Shown piece after piece: positions 1 to 6,952 of a stretch of 9,452 nucleotides of DNA. The translations under genes and the position numbers were made by a program. A model generated the notes under the pieces. It saw only the letters and a program-made list of their open reading frames with translations. It had not been told where the DNA came from and did no database searches. The DNA is from Anaerolineaceae bacterium. Its GTDB lineage: Bacteria > Chloroflexota > Anaerolineae > JAAYZQ01. The DNA lies in the NCBI GenBank assembly GCA_012514775.1, contig JAAYZQ010000546.1:1-9452 (forward strand), given 5' to 3'. Every line of letters begins with the position of its first letter. The stretch's first letter is position 1.

Positions 1-1785
1 CCACAAAGCAAGCTGCTCCGGAAGGGCTGTCAAAGTGTCGCCCACAGGCGCTGCCAGATCCTCATGCAGCCATTGCTCGAACGGAAGGGTGAACGTCCGC
101 TTCTTTTTCGCCAGGACGCCAGGGGGCAGCCGGTCACCCAGGGCGGCGACCAGGAGCGGCTTCGGTTGGCGCCCGAGCTTGTACCGGGCGCCTATCGGCA
201 ACACACGTTCGACGAGAACGTGGTCCACGAATGGCACGCGAACTTCCAGCGAATGGGCCATGCTCATGGCATCAGCGTCGCGCAGCAGCGTGGAGCGCAT
301 GTATTGGCTGAGCTCCAACCAGGAGACCTCACCGGCCGAGTCATAATCCTCGGCCACGCGAATCTGCTCCCCGGCGTGTCGCCGCCACAGGCCGAGGGCC
401 TCGTCGCCGCCATCCAGGCTCTCGAGCACGGCAGGCTGCAATAGCTGCCCGACCTGGCGGGGCGTCAGCAGGCAACGCACGAGAAAGTAGGGATGATCGA
501 AGAACAGGTCCCCCGAGAGCAGGCCGGCAAGCTTGTGCCCTCCCCTGGGGCCGTCTCGCAAGAGCAGAAGGCTACCACCGGAGAGTAACCTTTGCCCGGC
601 GCCAGGGATTCGCTGCCGGGCTTCATACAGCTGTTTCAAGCGCGGCACCAGGCGAAAGGAGGGATAGCCGGCAAAAAGCTCGTCGCCGCCCAGGCCCGAC
701 AGGGCGACGGTCAGGCCCGCCCGGCGCGCCTCGCGGGACACGTACCAGGTGTTGATCCCGTCGATGCTGGGCTGATCCATCGCTGCCAGGGCCTGGGGCA
801 GGTCGGCCAGCGCGTCCCTGGCGCCCAGGACACGAACCTGGTGGCGGCTGGCCCAGCGCTGGGCGGTGAGAGATGCGAGACTGCGCTCGTCGTCCGCCCA
901 GCCGTCGAACCCCAGGGTAAGCGTGGAGAGCGGTCTGCCCAACGCCTCTGTGCCAAGGGCGACCACGGCGCCAGAATCGAGCCCGCCGCTGAGGAATGCA
1001 CCCAGGGGCACGTCGCTCACCATGTGGCAGGCCACGGCGCCGGACAACGACCGGTACACATCTTCGGGCACCGGATCGTCCGGGTCCTGGGCGCCAGTCG
1101 GGCGCCAGTACGTGCCCGACTCGATCGCCAGCCCTTCTCGCCCCGGAGCCACCTTTAGCCAGCTACCCGGCGGCAGGGAAACCACACCGTCGACCATGGT
1201 AAGGGGTTCCTGGACGCTTCCAAAGGCCAGATAGGTATACAGGCCGGCGGCGGAAAGCTCCCGTCGTATGACTCCACTGCCCAGGAGCGCTCTAACCTCT
1301 GAGGCAAAGAGCAGTCGCCGGCCATCATGCCACAGATAGAGAGGCTTGACGCCGAAGCGATCCCGGGCCAGGAGCAGCGAGCCGCTGCCCGGCTCGTCGC
1401 CCCCCGTGCCGTCGTAGAGGGCAAGGGCGAACATGCCCCTCAGGCGTGGCAAACACGCCAGGCCCCATTCCTCGTAGGCGCGGAGCACCACCTCGGTGTC
1501 GCTCCGCGTGGCAAAGCGATGGCCCAGGGCTGCAAGCTCGGCACGGAGCTGAGCAAAATTATAGATCTCGCCGTTGAGAACAATGGCACGGCGGCGATCG
1601 TGGCTGTAGATGGGTTGATCGCCCGTGTCCAGGTCAATGATCCTCAGGCGGCGCACGCCCAGCGCCAGGCGGCCGGCGTCCAGGTAGCCCGCGCAGTCAG
1701 GCCCGCGATGGACCAGGCAGGCGTTCATCGCTCGCGCGACCCTCACCGCTTCGTCCAATCCGGCTACACCGCAGATGCCGCACAT
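1..1785 (-). CDS. asnB: Asparagine synthase (glutamine-hydrolysing)-like amidotransferase, C-terminus cut by window edge
   Basis: This is a two-domain class II glutamine amidotransferase: an N-terminal Ntn glutaminase releases ammonia from glutamine and a C-terminal ATP-PPase domain uses it to amidate an adenylated carboxylate. The start is fixed because Met is followed by the nucleophile Cys2 (MCGICG). Other glutaminase motifs are HRGPD (26-30), RLRIID (46-51), NGEIYN (71-76) and SDTEV (95-99), then LLARDRFGVKPLY near 137-150. The synthetase domain has the PP-loop SGGLDS (266-271), MDQPSIDG (336-343), SGLGGDELFAGYP (363-375) and DADAMSMAHSLEVRVPF (508-524). The 595 visible residues are nearly a full family length, so only a short tail is missing. 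It starts 20 bases after the preceding glycosyltransferase stop, with no strong Shine-Dalgarno close to the ATG. In polysaccharide loci, homologues such as WbpS are linked to amidation of uronic acids, and I infer that role here. Ordinary asparagine synthesis is the alternative. Family assignment is very secure. Confidence 0.95.
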   Translation of the reverse strand, partial: MCGICGVAGLDEAVRVARAMNACLVHRGPDCAGYLDAGRLALGVRRLRIIDLDTGDQPIYSHDRRRAIVLNGEIYNFAQLRAELAALGHRFATRSDTEVVLRAYEEWGLACLPRLRGMFALALYDGTGGDEPGSGSLLLARDRFGVKPLYLWHDGRRLLFASEVRALLGSGVIRRELSAAGLYTYLAFGSVQEPLTMVDGVVSLPPGSWLKVAPGREGLAIESGTYWRPTGAQDPDDPVPEDVYRSLSGAVACHMVSDVPLGAFLSGGLDSGAVVALGTEALGRPLSTLTLGFDGWADDERSLASLTAQRWASRHQVRVLGARDALADLPQALAAMDQPSIDGINTWYVSREARRAGLTVALSGLGGDELFAGYPSFRLVPRLKQLYEARQRIPGAGQRLLSGGSLLLLRDGPRGGHKLAGLLSGDLFFDHPYFLVRCLLTPRQVGQLLQPAVLESLDGGDEALGLWRRHAGEQIRVAEDYDSAGEVSWLELSQYMRSTLLRDADAMSMAHSLEVRVPFVDHVLVERVLPIGARYKLGRQPKPLLVAALGDRLPPGVLAKKKRTFTLPFEQWLHEDLAAPVGDTLTALPEQLALW

Positions 1786-1805
1786 GGTAGAATCGCCGTC
1801 TCGCC

Positions 1806-3002
1806 TCAGGAGATCGCCGCGCAGAAGCGTTCGCGAAAGTGAGGGTACAGGTAGTAAGACCGCACCAGGTCATATCCCGCTCGCCCCATCTCTGCGGTCC
1901 GTCCCGGATGGGCCAGCATCCGGCACAGCGCCCCGGCCACCTGCTGGGGTGAGGTCGGATCGTCTACCAGCACGCCCGTCAGGCCATCGCGCACCACGCA
2001 CGGGGTAGCATCCACCTTGCCGCCCAGGCAAGCCCGGGCATGGCCCATGGCCTCCAGGTAGGCCAGGCCAAAGCCCTCGCCCGTGCTCGGCATGGCAAAG
2101 AGGGTACAGGCCTGGTAGAGCTGCCGCAGCAGGTCGTCGGCCACGTAGCCCGGCATGAACACGCGGGCCCGCACCGCCTCCGGCAGGCTGAGGGCCACGT
2201 CCCGCAGCGAGGGCCGGTCGTCGCCCTCTCCGGCGAGGACCAACTGCGCCTCGGAGAAAGCCTGCACCACGTCCGGAAAGGCGTTGAGCAGGCAGCGATG
2301 TCCCTTGTAGCGTTCGACGCCGAGCATCCGCCCGACCATGAGGATCACGGCCGGGCCCAGGCGCTGCTCCACGCCATCGACCGCTCGCAGGCTGAGCCGG
2401 GGCCGGGCCGGATTGGGCTCGGCCGGCAGCTCCCGGGCATGACGGACCGGATCGAGGGCCAGCTCACAAACCTGTACCGGTAGCCTGGGAAAGCGGCGGG
2501 CGATGCTGTCCCGGGTGTAGGACGAAATGGCCAGGCGCCTCCAGGCATGGGCGAGCCCCAGCCGGCCCTCGCCGTCGGGTCGCGGCGTCAAGACCTCAAC
2601 ACCGCACAGCCAGACCACATAGCGGCACCACCGCGCCCAGCCTGCCGGCGCCAGGGCAGCCGCCACGTTGACGTGATCGGACAGGACCAGGTCGTAGCCG
2701 CCCACCATGAGCCTGCGCCAGAGCCGTGCGACAAAGGCAACGCGGTTGCCGGCAAATGCCTCGTAGCGCAGGTGCGCGGCGTCGGCGTATCCCGGCAGAA
2801 AGGTTGGACGATCCTCGGCCAGGGCCAGCACGTCCAGCCGGTAGCCTTCGTCGGCCAGGGAGCGAATCACCAGCCGGTTTACGGCGGCAATCCCCCCGGG
2901 TGCCTGGAAGGCGCCGGTGATGGCAAGGAGGCCCTTTCGCGGCCGCGCCCGCGGGGACTGGGTCACCCCCCGCTCCCCCATCGCCTTCGCCGGCCGTCGC
3001 AT
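1806..3002 (-). CDS. GT4-family glycosyltransferase
   Basis: A 398-residue GT-B fold retaining glycosyltransferase, expected to move a sugar from a nucleotide donor to a lipid-linked glycan at the cytoplasmic membrane face. The N-terminal Rossmann half opens with GLLAITGAFQAPGGIAAVNR (24-43), including the glycine-rich acceptor-side loop. The donor half starts near VILMVGRM (219-226), followed by RYKGH (231-235), VLAGEGDD (255-262), MPGYV (283-287) and the classic EX7E pair E309 and E317 in EGFGLAYLE. C-terminal helices follow (about 350-395). The start was placed at 3002: the frame stays open to 3074, but the longer form would overlap the polymerase gene by 71 bases, whereas the ATG at 3000-3002 lies one base past the polymerase stop (TGAGATG) and follows GGGAGGG. 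The region 195-215 is a proline- and arginine-rich linker between the halves. Family call is firm; donor and acceptor cannot be read from sequence. Confidence 0.93.
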   Translation of the reverse strand: MRRPAKAMGERGVTQSPRARPRKGLLAITGAFQAPGGIAAVNRLVIRSLADEGYRLDVLALAEDRPTFLPGYADAAHLRYEAFAGNRVAFVARLWRRLMVGGYDLVLSDHVNVAAALAPAGWARWCRYVVWLCGVEVLTPRPDGEGRLGLAHAWRRLAISSYTRDSIARRFPRLPVQVCELALDPVRHARELPAEPNPARPRLSLRAVDGVEQRLGPAVILMVGRMLGVERYKGHRCLLNAFPDVVQAFSEAQLVLAGEGDDRPSLRDVALSLPEAVRARVFMPGYVADDLLRQLYQACTLFAMPSTGEGFGLAYLEAMGHARACLGGKVDATPCVVRDGLTGVLVDDPTSPQQVAGALCRMLAHPGRTAEMGRAGYDLVRSYYLYPHFRERFCAAIS

Positions 3003-3003
3003 C

Positions 3004-4554
3004 TCAGCCCGTCCCTCCCGTTGTCGGCAGGCCCCGCATCGGGGCGGCGCTGTCCGATGGTTTCGTGCCAGCACCGGTGCGGCGCTTTCCGCTGGGTGCT
3101 TCGAACAGCAGGTACTTGTTCACGAACCAGAGGATGATGGCGAACTTCAGGATCTCTAGCGTCGTGTTGTTGATGTGGTTCTCGTACGTGAGAAAGCTGG
3201 CCGTCATGAGCAGGTAAAAGGCAGTGCGGGCCAGGTCGCCGCTGGCCGGGCCGCGGACGTAGAACCAGGCCATGAGGCCCCCCAGGAGCAAGAACCAGAC
3301 GACGACAAAGGGCCAGCCAGCGGTACGGTAGGCGTCGGCGAACTGCCCCGGCGTGGCCCACGAGTGGTCGGGAATCCCCAGGTAGGACGAGAGGATCAGG
3401 TACAGATCCAGGTGCCCGGCCGGTTTTCCCGGCCACAGGAAGCGCGGGATCAACTGCTGTGCGATTCCCGAGAGCATGTCCAGGCCCACGTAGGGCTGGA
3501 CCTTGGGATGGATGGCCATCATCGAGACCGTGATCTCCAGGACGCCTCCCTGCCTCTGCTCGAAAGTGCCCTGGGTCTGCTCGGCCAGGCTGGAGAGTGG
3601 GTTCGACAGAGTCTCGTTCAAGGACGAGAGCAGGATAGGCAGCCGCTCCGCGAATCCGGCGCCCTGGCTTCGGTCAAATCCGGCGTCGTACAGATTCTCT
3701 CGAAACGTGTTAACCGCCGGCACGCTCACCACCAGGGCCAGAAACCCGGCCGCAAGCCAGCGCGCGGAAAGCCTGCGGCGAGCATAGTAGATCGCCATGA
3801 CGGCATAGAGCAGGACGTACACAGCACCCTTGGTGCCCATGACCAGGCCCAAAAAGATGTTTGTCGCAGCCATGCCCAGCAGCCACAACCAACCAATGAG
3901 CCGAGGATGGCGAAAGTGCTGGATCAGCATCACAAAGGCCGTGAGATTGCCAAGGTGCAGGAAGAAGGCAAGGTAGCTGGACCAGACCGATCCACGCTGT
4001 GCCAGGTAACCGGTCGCTCCACTGACGACCGCCAGAATCTCCAGGAGCTTGCATACGAACCAGGCACCCATGATGAGGACCCACCTGGGCTTGCCCGGCA
4101 CAGGCTCCGAGCGGACCGGCCGGGACTCGAGCACGCGTGTGACGAACGCGTACCCCACCCACAGAGCGACCAGGCCGACACCCATGAGCAAAACGGCAAG
4201 CGCCGGCAAAGACTCTGTAGCCATGCTTGCCACGAACGGCCTGAAGCGGAGGTCTCTTTGCAGAATCCAGATGTTGAAAACGATCTGGCCGTAGGCATTG
4301 AGGCTGAACCAGACGGGCAACTCGAAAGGATCGAAACGGCCCCGACGATAACTCCACCAGAAGACCAGGCCCGCCACCACGATCCCTAGCCCGGCGGCCG
4401 CCAGCTCGAAGGAGACATCCAAGCTGTGCGCTCCGACCCGAACGGGACTGCCCTCGGTGTTCAGGAGTGGGATCAAGAGGGCCAGGGCGATGAGGGTGCC
4501 CGACGCGATCAGGAGGGCCGAACGCGAAATTCCGGTCTGCCGCGGTCCTGCCAT
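3004..4554 (-). CDS. Wzy-like oligosaccharide repeat-unit polymerase (polytopic membrane protein)
   Basis: A 516-residue hydrophobic protein with about 10-12 predicted membrane spans, by eye near 12-31, 50-67, 117-139, 158-177, 193-211, 218-238, 244-257, 264-282, 416-433, 443-455 and 467-484. A long hydrophilic loop (about 285-410) lies between the last clusters of spans, as in Wzy polymerases, and carries PRFLWPGKP (370-378) and GQFADAYRTAGWP (403-415). MGTKG (239-243), at the end of one span, recalls the GS/T-R/K-G element of O-antigen polymerases. The expected role is joining undecaprenyl-linked repeat units at the outer face of the inner membrane. The C-terminal tail after about 487 is basic and Gly/Pro-rich. 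The ATG directly follows the methyltransferase stop (TAGATG), with AAGGGA 9 bases upstream as a moderate ribosome site. An O-antigen ligase is an alternative, but the operon setting and loop motifs favour a polymerase. Confidence 0.82.
   Translation of the reverse strand: MAGPRQTGISRSALLIASGTLIALALLIPLLNTEGSPVRVGAHSLDVSFELAAAGLGIVVAGLVFWWSYRRGRFDPFELPVWFSLNAYGQIVFNIWILQRDLRFRPFVASMATESLPALAVLLMGVGLVALWVGYAFVTRVLESRPVRSEPVPGKPRWVLIMGAWFVCKLLEILAVVSGATGYLAQRGSVWSSYLAFFLHLGNLTAFVMLIQHFRHPRLIGWLWLLGMAATNIFLGLVMGTKGAVYVLLYAVMAIYYARRRLSARWLAAGFLALVVSVPAVNTFRENLYDAGFDRSQGAGFAERLPILLSSLNETLSNPLSSLAEQTQGTFEQRQGGVLEITVSMMAIHPKVQPYVGLDMLSGIAQQLIPRFLWPGKPAGHLDLYLILSSYLGIPDHSWATPGQFADAYRTAGWPFVVVWFLLLGGLMAWFYVRGPASGDLARTAFYLLMTASFLTYENHINNTTLEILKFAIILWFVNKYLLFEAPSGKRRTGAGTKPSDSAAPMRGLPTTGGTG
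3013..3019 (-). promoter_or_regulatory. Shine-Dalgarno-like GGGAGGG for the 3002 glycosyltransferase start
   Basis: The minus strand reads GGGAGGG, then 10 bases, then the ATG at 3002. It lies inside the last codons of the polymerase gene. The spacing is slightly long, but together with the TGAGATG junction it supports the shorter start over the one at 3074. Confidence 0.5.
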
Positions 4555-5592
4555 CTAGCTCTGTCCCTTGAGCGCCAGGACGTTCACGGTGTCGCCCCGG
4601 CCCAGGGAAGCGATCTGCCGGGCATCGCGCCCGGGAAACGCAATCCCGTTTCTGTGGAGAACGCGATAGCTATCAAACCCACGTTCCTTCAGCTCTTCGA
4701 ACAGACGCTCGGGAGCCAGCCCTTGGCGGGCCAGGTTGGGAGGGTTCACCTCGAAAATGAGCGCCAGCCCCGAATTGCGCCGGCAAAGCTCGTCCATGCC
4801 ACGGAGGGCCGCCAGCTCGGCGCCCTCGACGTCCATCTTGACCAGGTGCACCTCTGGCCAGTCGAGGGCGGCAAAGTACTCGTCCAGGCTCGTCGCCTCG
4901 ACTTCCTCGGTCGTTCGATCGAGCTCGCCGGGCATTGCCATCTTGTTAGAGACCGAGTTTTCTTGGTCGATGGAAAAGCGCACCCAACCGTTCGAGTCCG
5001 AGATTGCCCTGGGCACAACGGTGACGATGACATCGACGTCATTTTCGGCCAGGTTAAAGCACAGCATCTGGCGGGTGGAGCCAACAGGCTCGAAGGCCCA
5101 GACATGACCCGACGGGCCGACGGCCCGGGCAGCCAGGACGGAGAAATAGCCAATGTGCGCTCCCAGATCGACAAAGCTCATGCCCGGCCGTAGCAGTTGC
5201 AGCACGGCCCGGGTGGTTTCGGGCTCATAGTCCCCGTACAGCAGGATGGTGGACACGACTCCCATGTCCTCCGGGCGATAGTGCAGGGTCATGCCGTGAC
5301 ATTGCACCTGCCCGGTGGACACGCCTGCCAGCAGCCGGCGGACGGGCAGGCGGCCCTCGAAGCGGGCAAGAGCCCGGCTTGCACGGCGGTCGAGCCAGGG
5401 CGTGCGGATGATGGCCTGGCGAACCAACCGCCGCAGGGCGACGTATCCCCTGCCCACGCCCCGAAGCCAGGGGCGTGGCGCCGGGTCGCCAGCGATACTC
5501 GTTGTGGACCCCGGGGAATGCACGGCGCTGTGCTTCACCTCAGTTGCCCGCCGGCTGCCGGCCGCCCGCAGGCATCCGGCTTTGCGTACCAT
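4555..5592 (-). CDS. FkbM-family SAM-dependent methyltransferase
   Basis: A class I Rossmann methyltransferase of the FkbM type, a family that O-methylates sugars and natural products; here a glycan hydroxyl is the likely target. Numbered from the ATG at 5592, SAM motif I is FVDLGAHIGYFS (140-151), the ribose-binding acidic residue is E168 in AFEP (166-169), NSVSNKM lies at 212-218 (FkbM proteins often have a similar NS.SN segment), and KMDVEGAEL (252-260) with FEVNP (280-284) is the diagnostic C-terminal FkbM core. Residues 1-80 are basic and poorly conserved-looking. The start is uncertain: the ATG at 5592 overlaps the propeller gene by 53 bases, while a GTG at 5538 sits one base after that gene's stop (TGAGGTG), giving 327 residues. 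Neither has a clear Shine-Dalgarno. The gene ends directly against the polymerase ATG, so the two are probably translationally coupled. Confidence 0.92.
   Translation of the reverse strand: MVRKAGCLRAAGSRRATEVKHSAVHSPGSTTSIAGDPAPRPWLRGVGRGYVALRRLVRQAIIRTPWLDRRASRALARFEGRLPVRRLLAGVSTGQVQCHGMTLHYRPEDMGVVSTILLYGDYEPETTRAVLQLLRPGMSFVDLGAHIGYFSVLAARAVGPSGHVWAFEPVGSTRQMLCFNLAENDVDVIVTVVPRAISDSNGWVRFSIDQENSVSNKMAMPGELDRTTEEVEATSLDEYFAALDWPEVHLVKMDVEGAELAALRGMDELCRRNSGLALIFEVNPPNLARQGLAPERLFEELKERGFDSYRVLHRNGIAFPGRDARQIASLGRGDTVNVLALKGQS
4564..4569 (-). promoter_or_regulatory. Weak Shine-Dalgarno AAGGGA for the polymerase start
   Basis: AAGGGA on the minus strand lies 9 bases before the polymerase ATG at 4554, inside the final codons of the FkbM gene. 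The match to the anti-Shine-Dalgarno is moderate. Because stop and start abut (TAGATG), coupling to translation of the upstream gene probably adds to initiation. Confidence 0.4.
5454..5478 (-). repeat. Perfect 9-bp inverted repeat (hairpin) within the 5' part of the FkbM gene
   Basis: CCACGCCCC (5454-5462) and GGGGCGTGG (5470-5478) are exact inverse complements around a 7-base loop, forming a GC-rich stem. It falls within codons 39-46 counted from the ATG at 5592, or about 60 bases past the alternative GTG. No T-run follows on the minus strand, so it is not an intrinsic terminator. It may be chance in GC-rich coding DNA or may slow ribosomes. Confidence 0.5.
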
Positions 5593-6952
5593 GCCCGGCG
5601 CGGTCTATCAGCGCCGAGACGTCGAGGACCATCATCTGTCTTTGGGCGCGACACAGGGCATCGATGCAGACGAGCCTGCCGGAGGGGCTCCAGCGCGGAT
5701 GGAGGTCGCAGCGGAAGCCGGTATCCTGGAAGGAGGGCGGGACGTATACCCGGGCAAGCTCGACGAGTTGCTCACTGGGAACGTGATACAGCAACAGGTG
5801 CTGGTAATCCTCTTGATCGGGGTAGGTGTCCAACAACAGCCAATCACCGGAGACGGGGCAGGCACTGGGATGGCCGTCCTGGGTGAGCACCATCGGGGCC
5901 AGGGCCTGGGCTGCCTTCGGGTCGTTGCCAAAGATCAGGAACCCATCCCCGCTCACCTGATGGGCCAGCTTGCGCCAGGCGGATCGCTTGCTGTGGCGCC
6001 GCCATAGGGCCAGGAGGGGCCGCAGCAGCCAGCCGCCGGCGCCACCGGAGTGGCGCAGGCGGGCATAGGCGGCCAGGGGCCGGCCCCAGATCAGGAAGCG
6101 GTCCGGGTCAAGCCACGTGGCGTGTGAATACCGGCCCGAGTCCGGGTAGAGGCGCATATCGGTGCCGTCCAGGTTGCAGCGGTAGAGCCTGGTGAAGGGC
6201 TGCTCGTCGTCGGCCTTCCAGCGATGCAAGAATATCATCTCCAGCCCGGTTGGTGCTACCCAGACGTGATCGACATAGTGGCAGGCCCCGGCCATGGACG
6301 GCGTGGGCCGGTGGGCTGCCAGGTGGGCAACCTCGACTATAGGCTCAACGCCCCCCGTGTGCAGATCCATGCGCAGGAGAGCATCGCCCGGGGGTAGCCC
6401 GCCACGCCATTCGTCGAGGGCCAGCCCTTCGTAGTGATAGCCGGGCGTGTGGTACAGACGCTCAAAGCGAGGGCTCACACTCCATCGACCGTCGGGAGTG
6501 AGGGCATACACGGTGGCCGGCAGCAGCGTCCTGGTCCCCTTTTCCACGTCGATGCAGACGCCGGCAAAGTGCCCGGGGAGGCGGTCGTTGAACACGACCC
6601 GAGACCCATGGCTGCCCGGCAGCCACTGCAGCAGGCTCCCCTGCTGCCAGTTGAACGCCGCGGTCTCGGAGAGGGCGGTGTAAGAGCTGTTGTCCAGATC
6701 CCAGAGGCCGATCTCGGCTCGATCGCCGGACGCAACCATGCGGCCGTCAAACGCGACGCTGTGGCAGAGAAGCCGCCGCTCTTCCTCGTCAAAGGGAGTC
6801 TTGTCATAGTAGCCGAAGAAGTGGCTCCGGGGCCCTGGCGTGGCCAGGACCAGACCGACGTCCGAATGCACCCAGATGCCCTCATCGACCTCGCCAGGGA
6901 GCTTGGCAGGTTCGACCCGCTCGAGCTCGCGTGCACCGTGTCTACCGGCCAT
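5540..6952 (-). CDS. Uncharacterised beta-propeller-like protein with oligogalacturonate-lyase-like motifs
   Basis: A 470-residue soluble protein without signal peptide or membrane segment, so probably cytoplasmic. I do not recognise a named family. It is built of repeated beta-strand blocks: HFFGYYDKTPFD (44-55), GLWDLD (82-87), NWQQGSLLQW (101-110), HYVDHVWVAPTG (225-236) with FLHRW (241-245), SHATWLDPDRFLIWG (276-290), DGHPSACPVSGDWLLLDTYP (359-378) and DLHPRWSPSGRLVCIDA (416-432). The HxxW, DGHP and HP-WSP-G pieces recall the seven-bladed oligogalacturonate lyase/TolB-like propellers, where such histidines bind metal; that likeness is from memory. The ATG at 6950-6952 overlaps the end of the upstream glycosyltransferase by 11 bases (AATGGCCGGTAG). 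The frame stays open to 7168, but residues upstream of this ATG are a shadow of the glycosyltransferase. Possible roles are binding or processing a uronate-containing glycan. Being a real gene is secure; function is not. Confidence 0.85.
   Translation of the reverse strand: MAGRHGARELERVEPAKLPGEVDEGIWVHSDVGLVLATPGPRSHFFGYYDKTPFDEEERRLLCHSVAFDGRMVASGDRAEIGLWDLDNSSYTALSETAAFNWQQGSLLQWLPGSHGSRVVFNDRLPGHFAGVCIDVEKGTRTLLPATVYALTPDGRWSVSPRFERLYHTPGYHYEGLALDEWRGGLPPGDALLRMDLHTGGVEPIVEVAHLAAHRPTPSMAGACHYVDHVWVAPTGLEMIFLHRWKADDEQPFTRLYRCNLDGTDMRLYPDSGRYSHATWLDPDRFLIWGRPLAAYARLRHSGGAGGWLLRPLLALWRRHSKRSAWRKLAHQVSGDGFLIFGNDPKAAQALAPMVLTQDGHPSACPVSGDWLLLDTYPDQEDYQHLLLYHVPSEQLVELARVYVPPSFQDTGFRCDLHPRWSPSGRLVCIDALCRAQRQMMVLDVSALIDRAGHGTQSRMPAGGRQPAGN

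Noticed and set aside
592..1158. A 188-codon plus-strand open frame opposite the AsnB gene
   Set aside because: It has no domain signature; the minus strand carries the exact SGGLDS region of AsnB here.
2547..3137. A 196-codon plus-strand open frame opposite the N-terminal part of the 3002 glycosyltransferase
   Set aside because: It is a low-complexity Arg/Pro/Gly-rich translation without motifs, overlapping a secure gene on the other strand.
3175..4389. A 404-codon open frame on the plus strand opposite the polymerase gene
   Set aside because: It is rich in Gln, His, Asp and Arg, as expected from the antisense of Leu-rich membrane-protein codons in GC-rich DNA. It has no recognisable motif, and the opposite strand encodes a convincing membrane protein.
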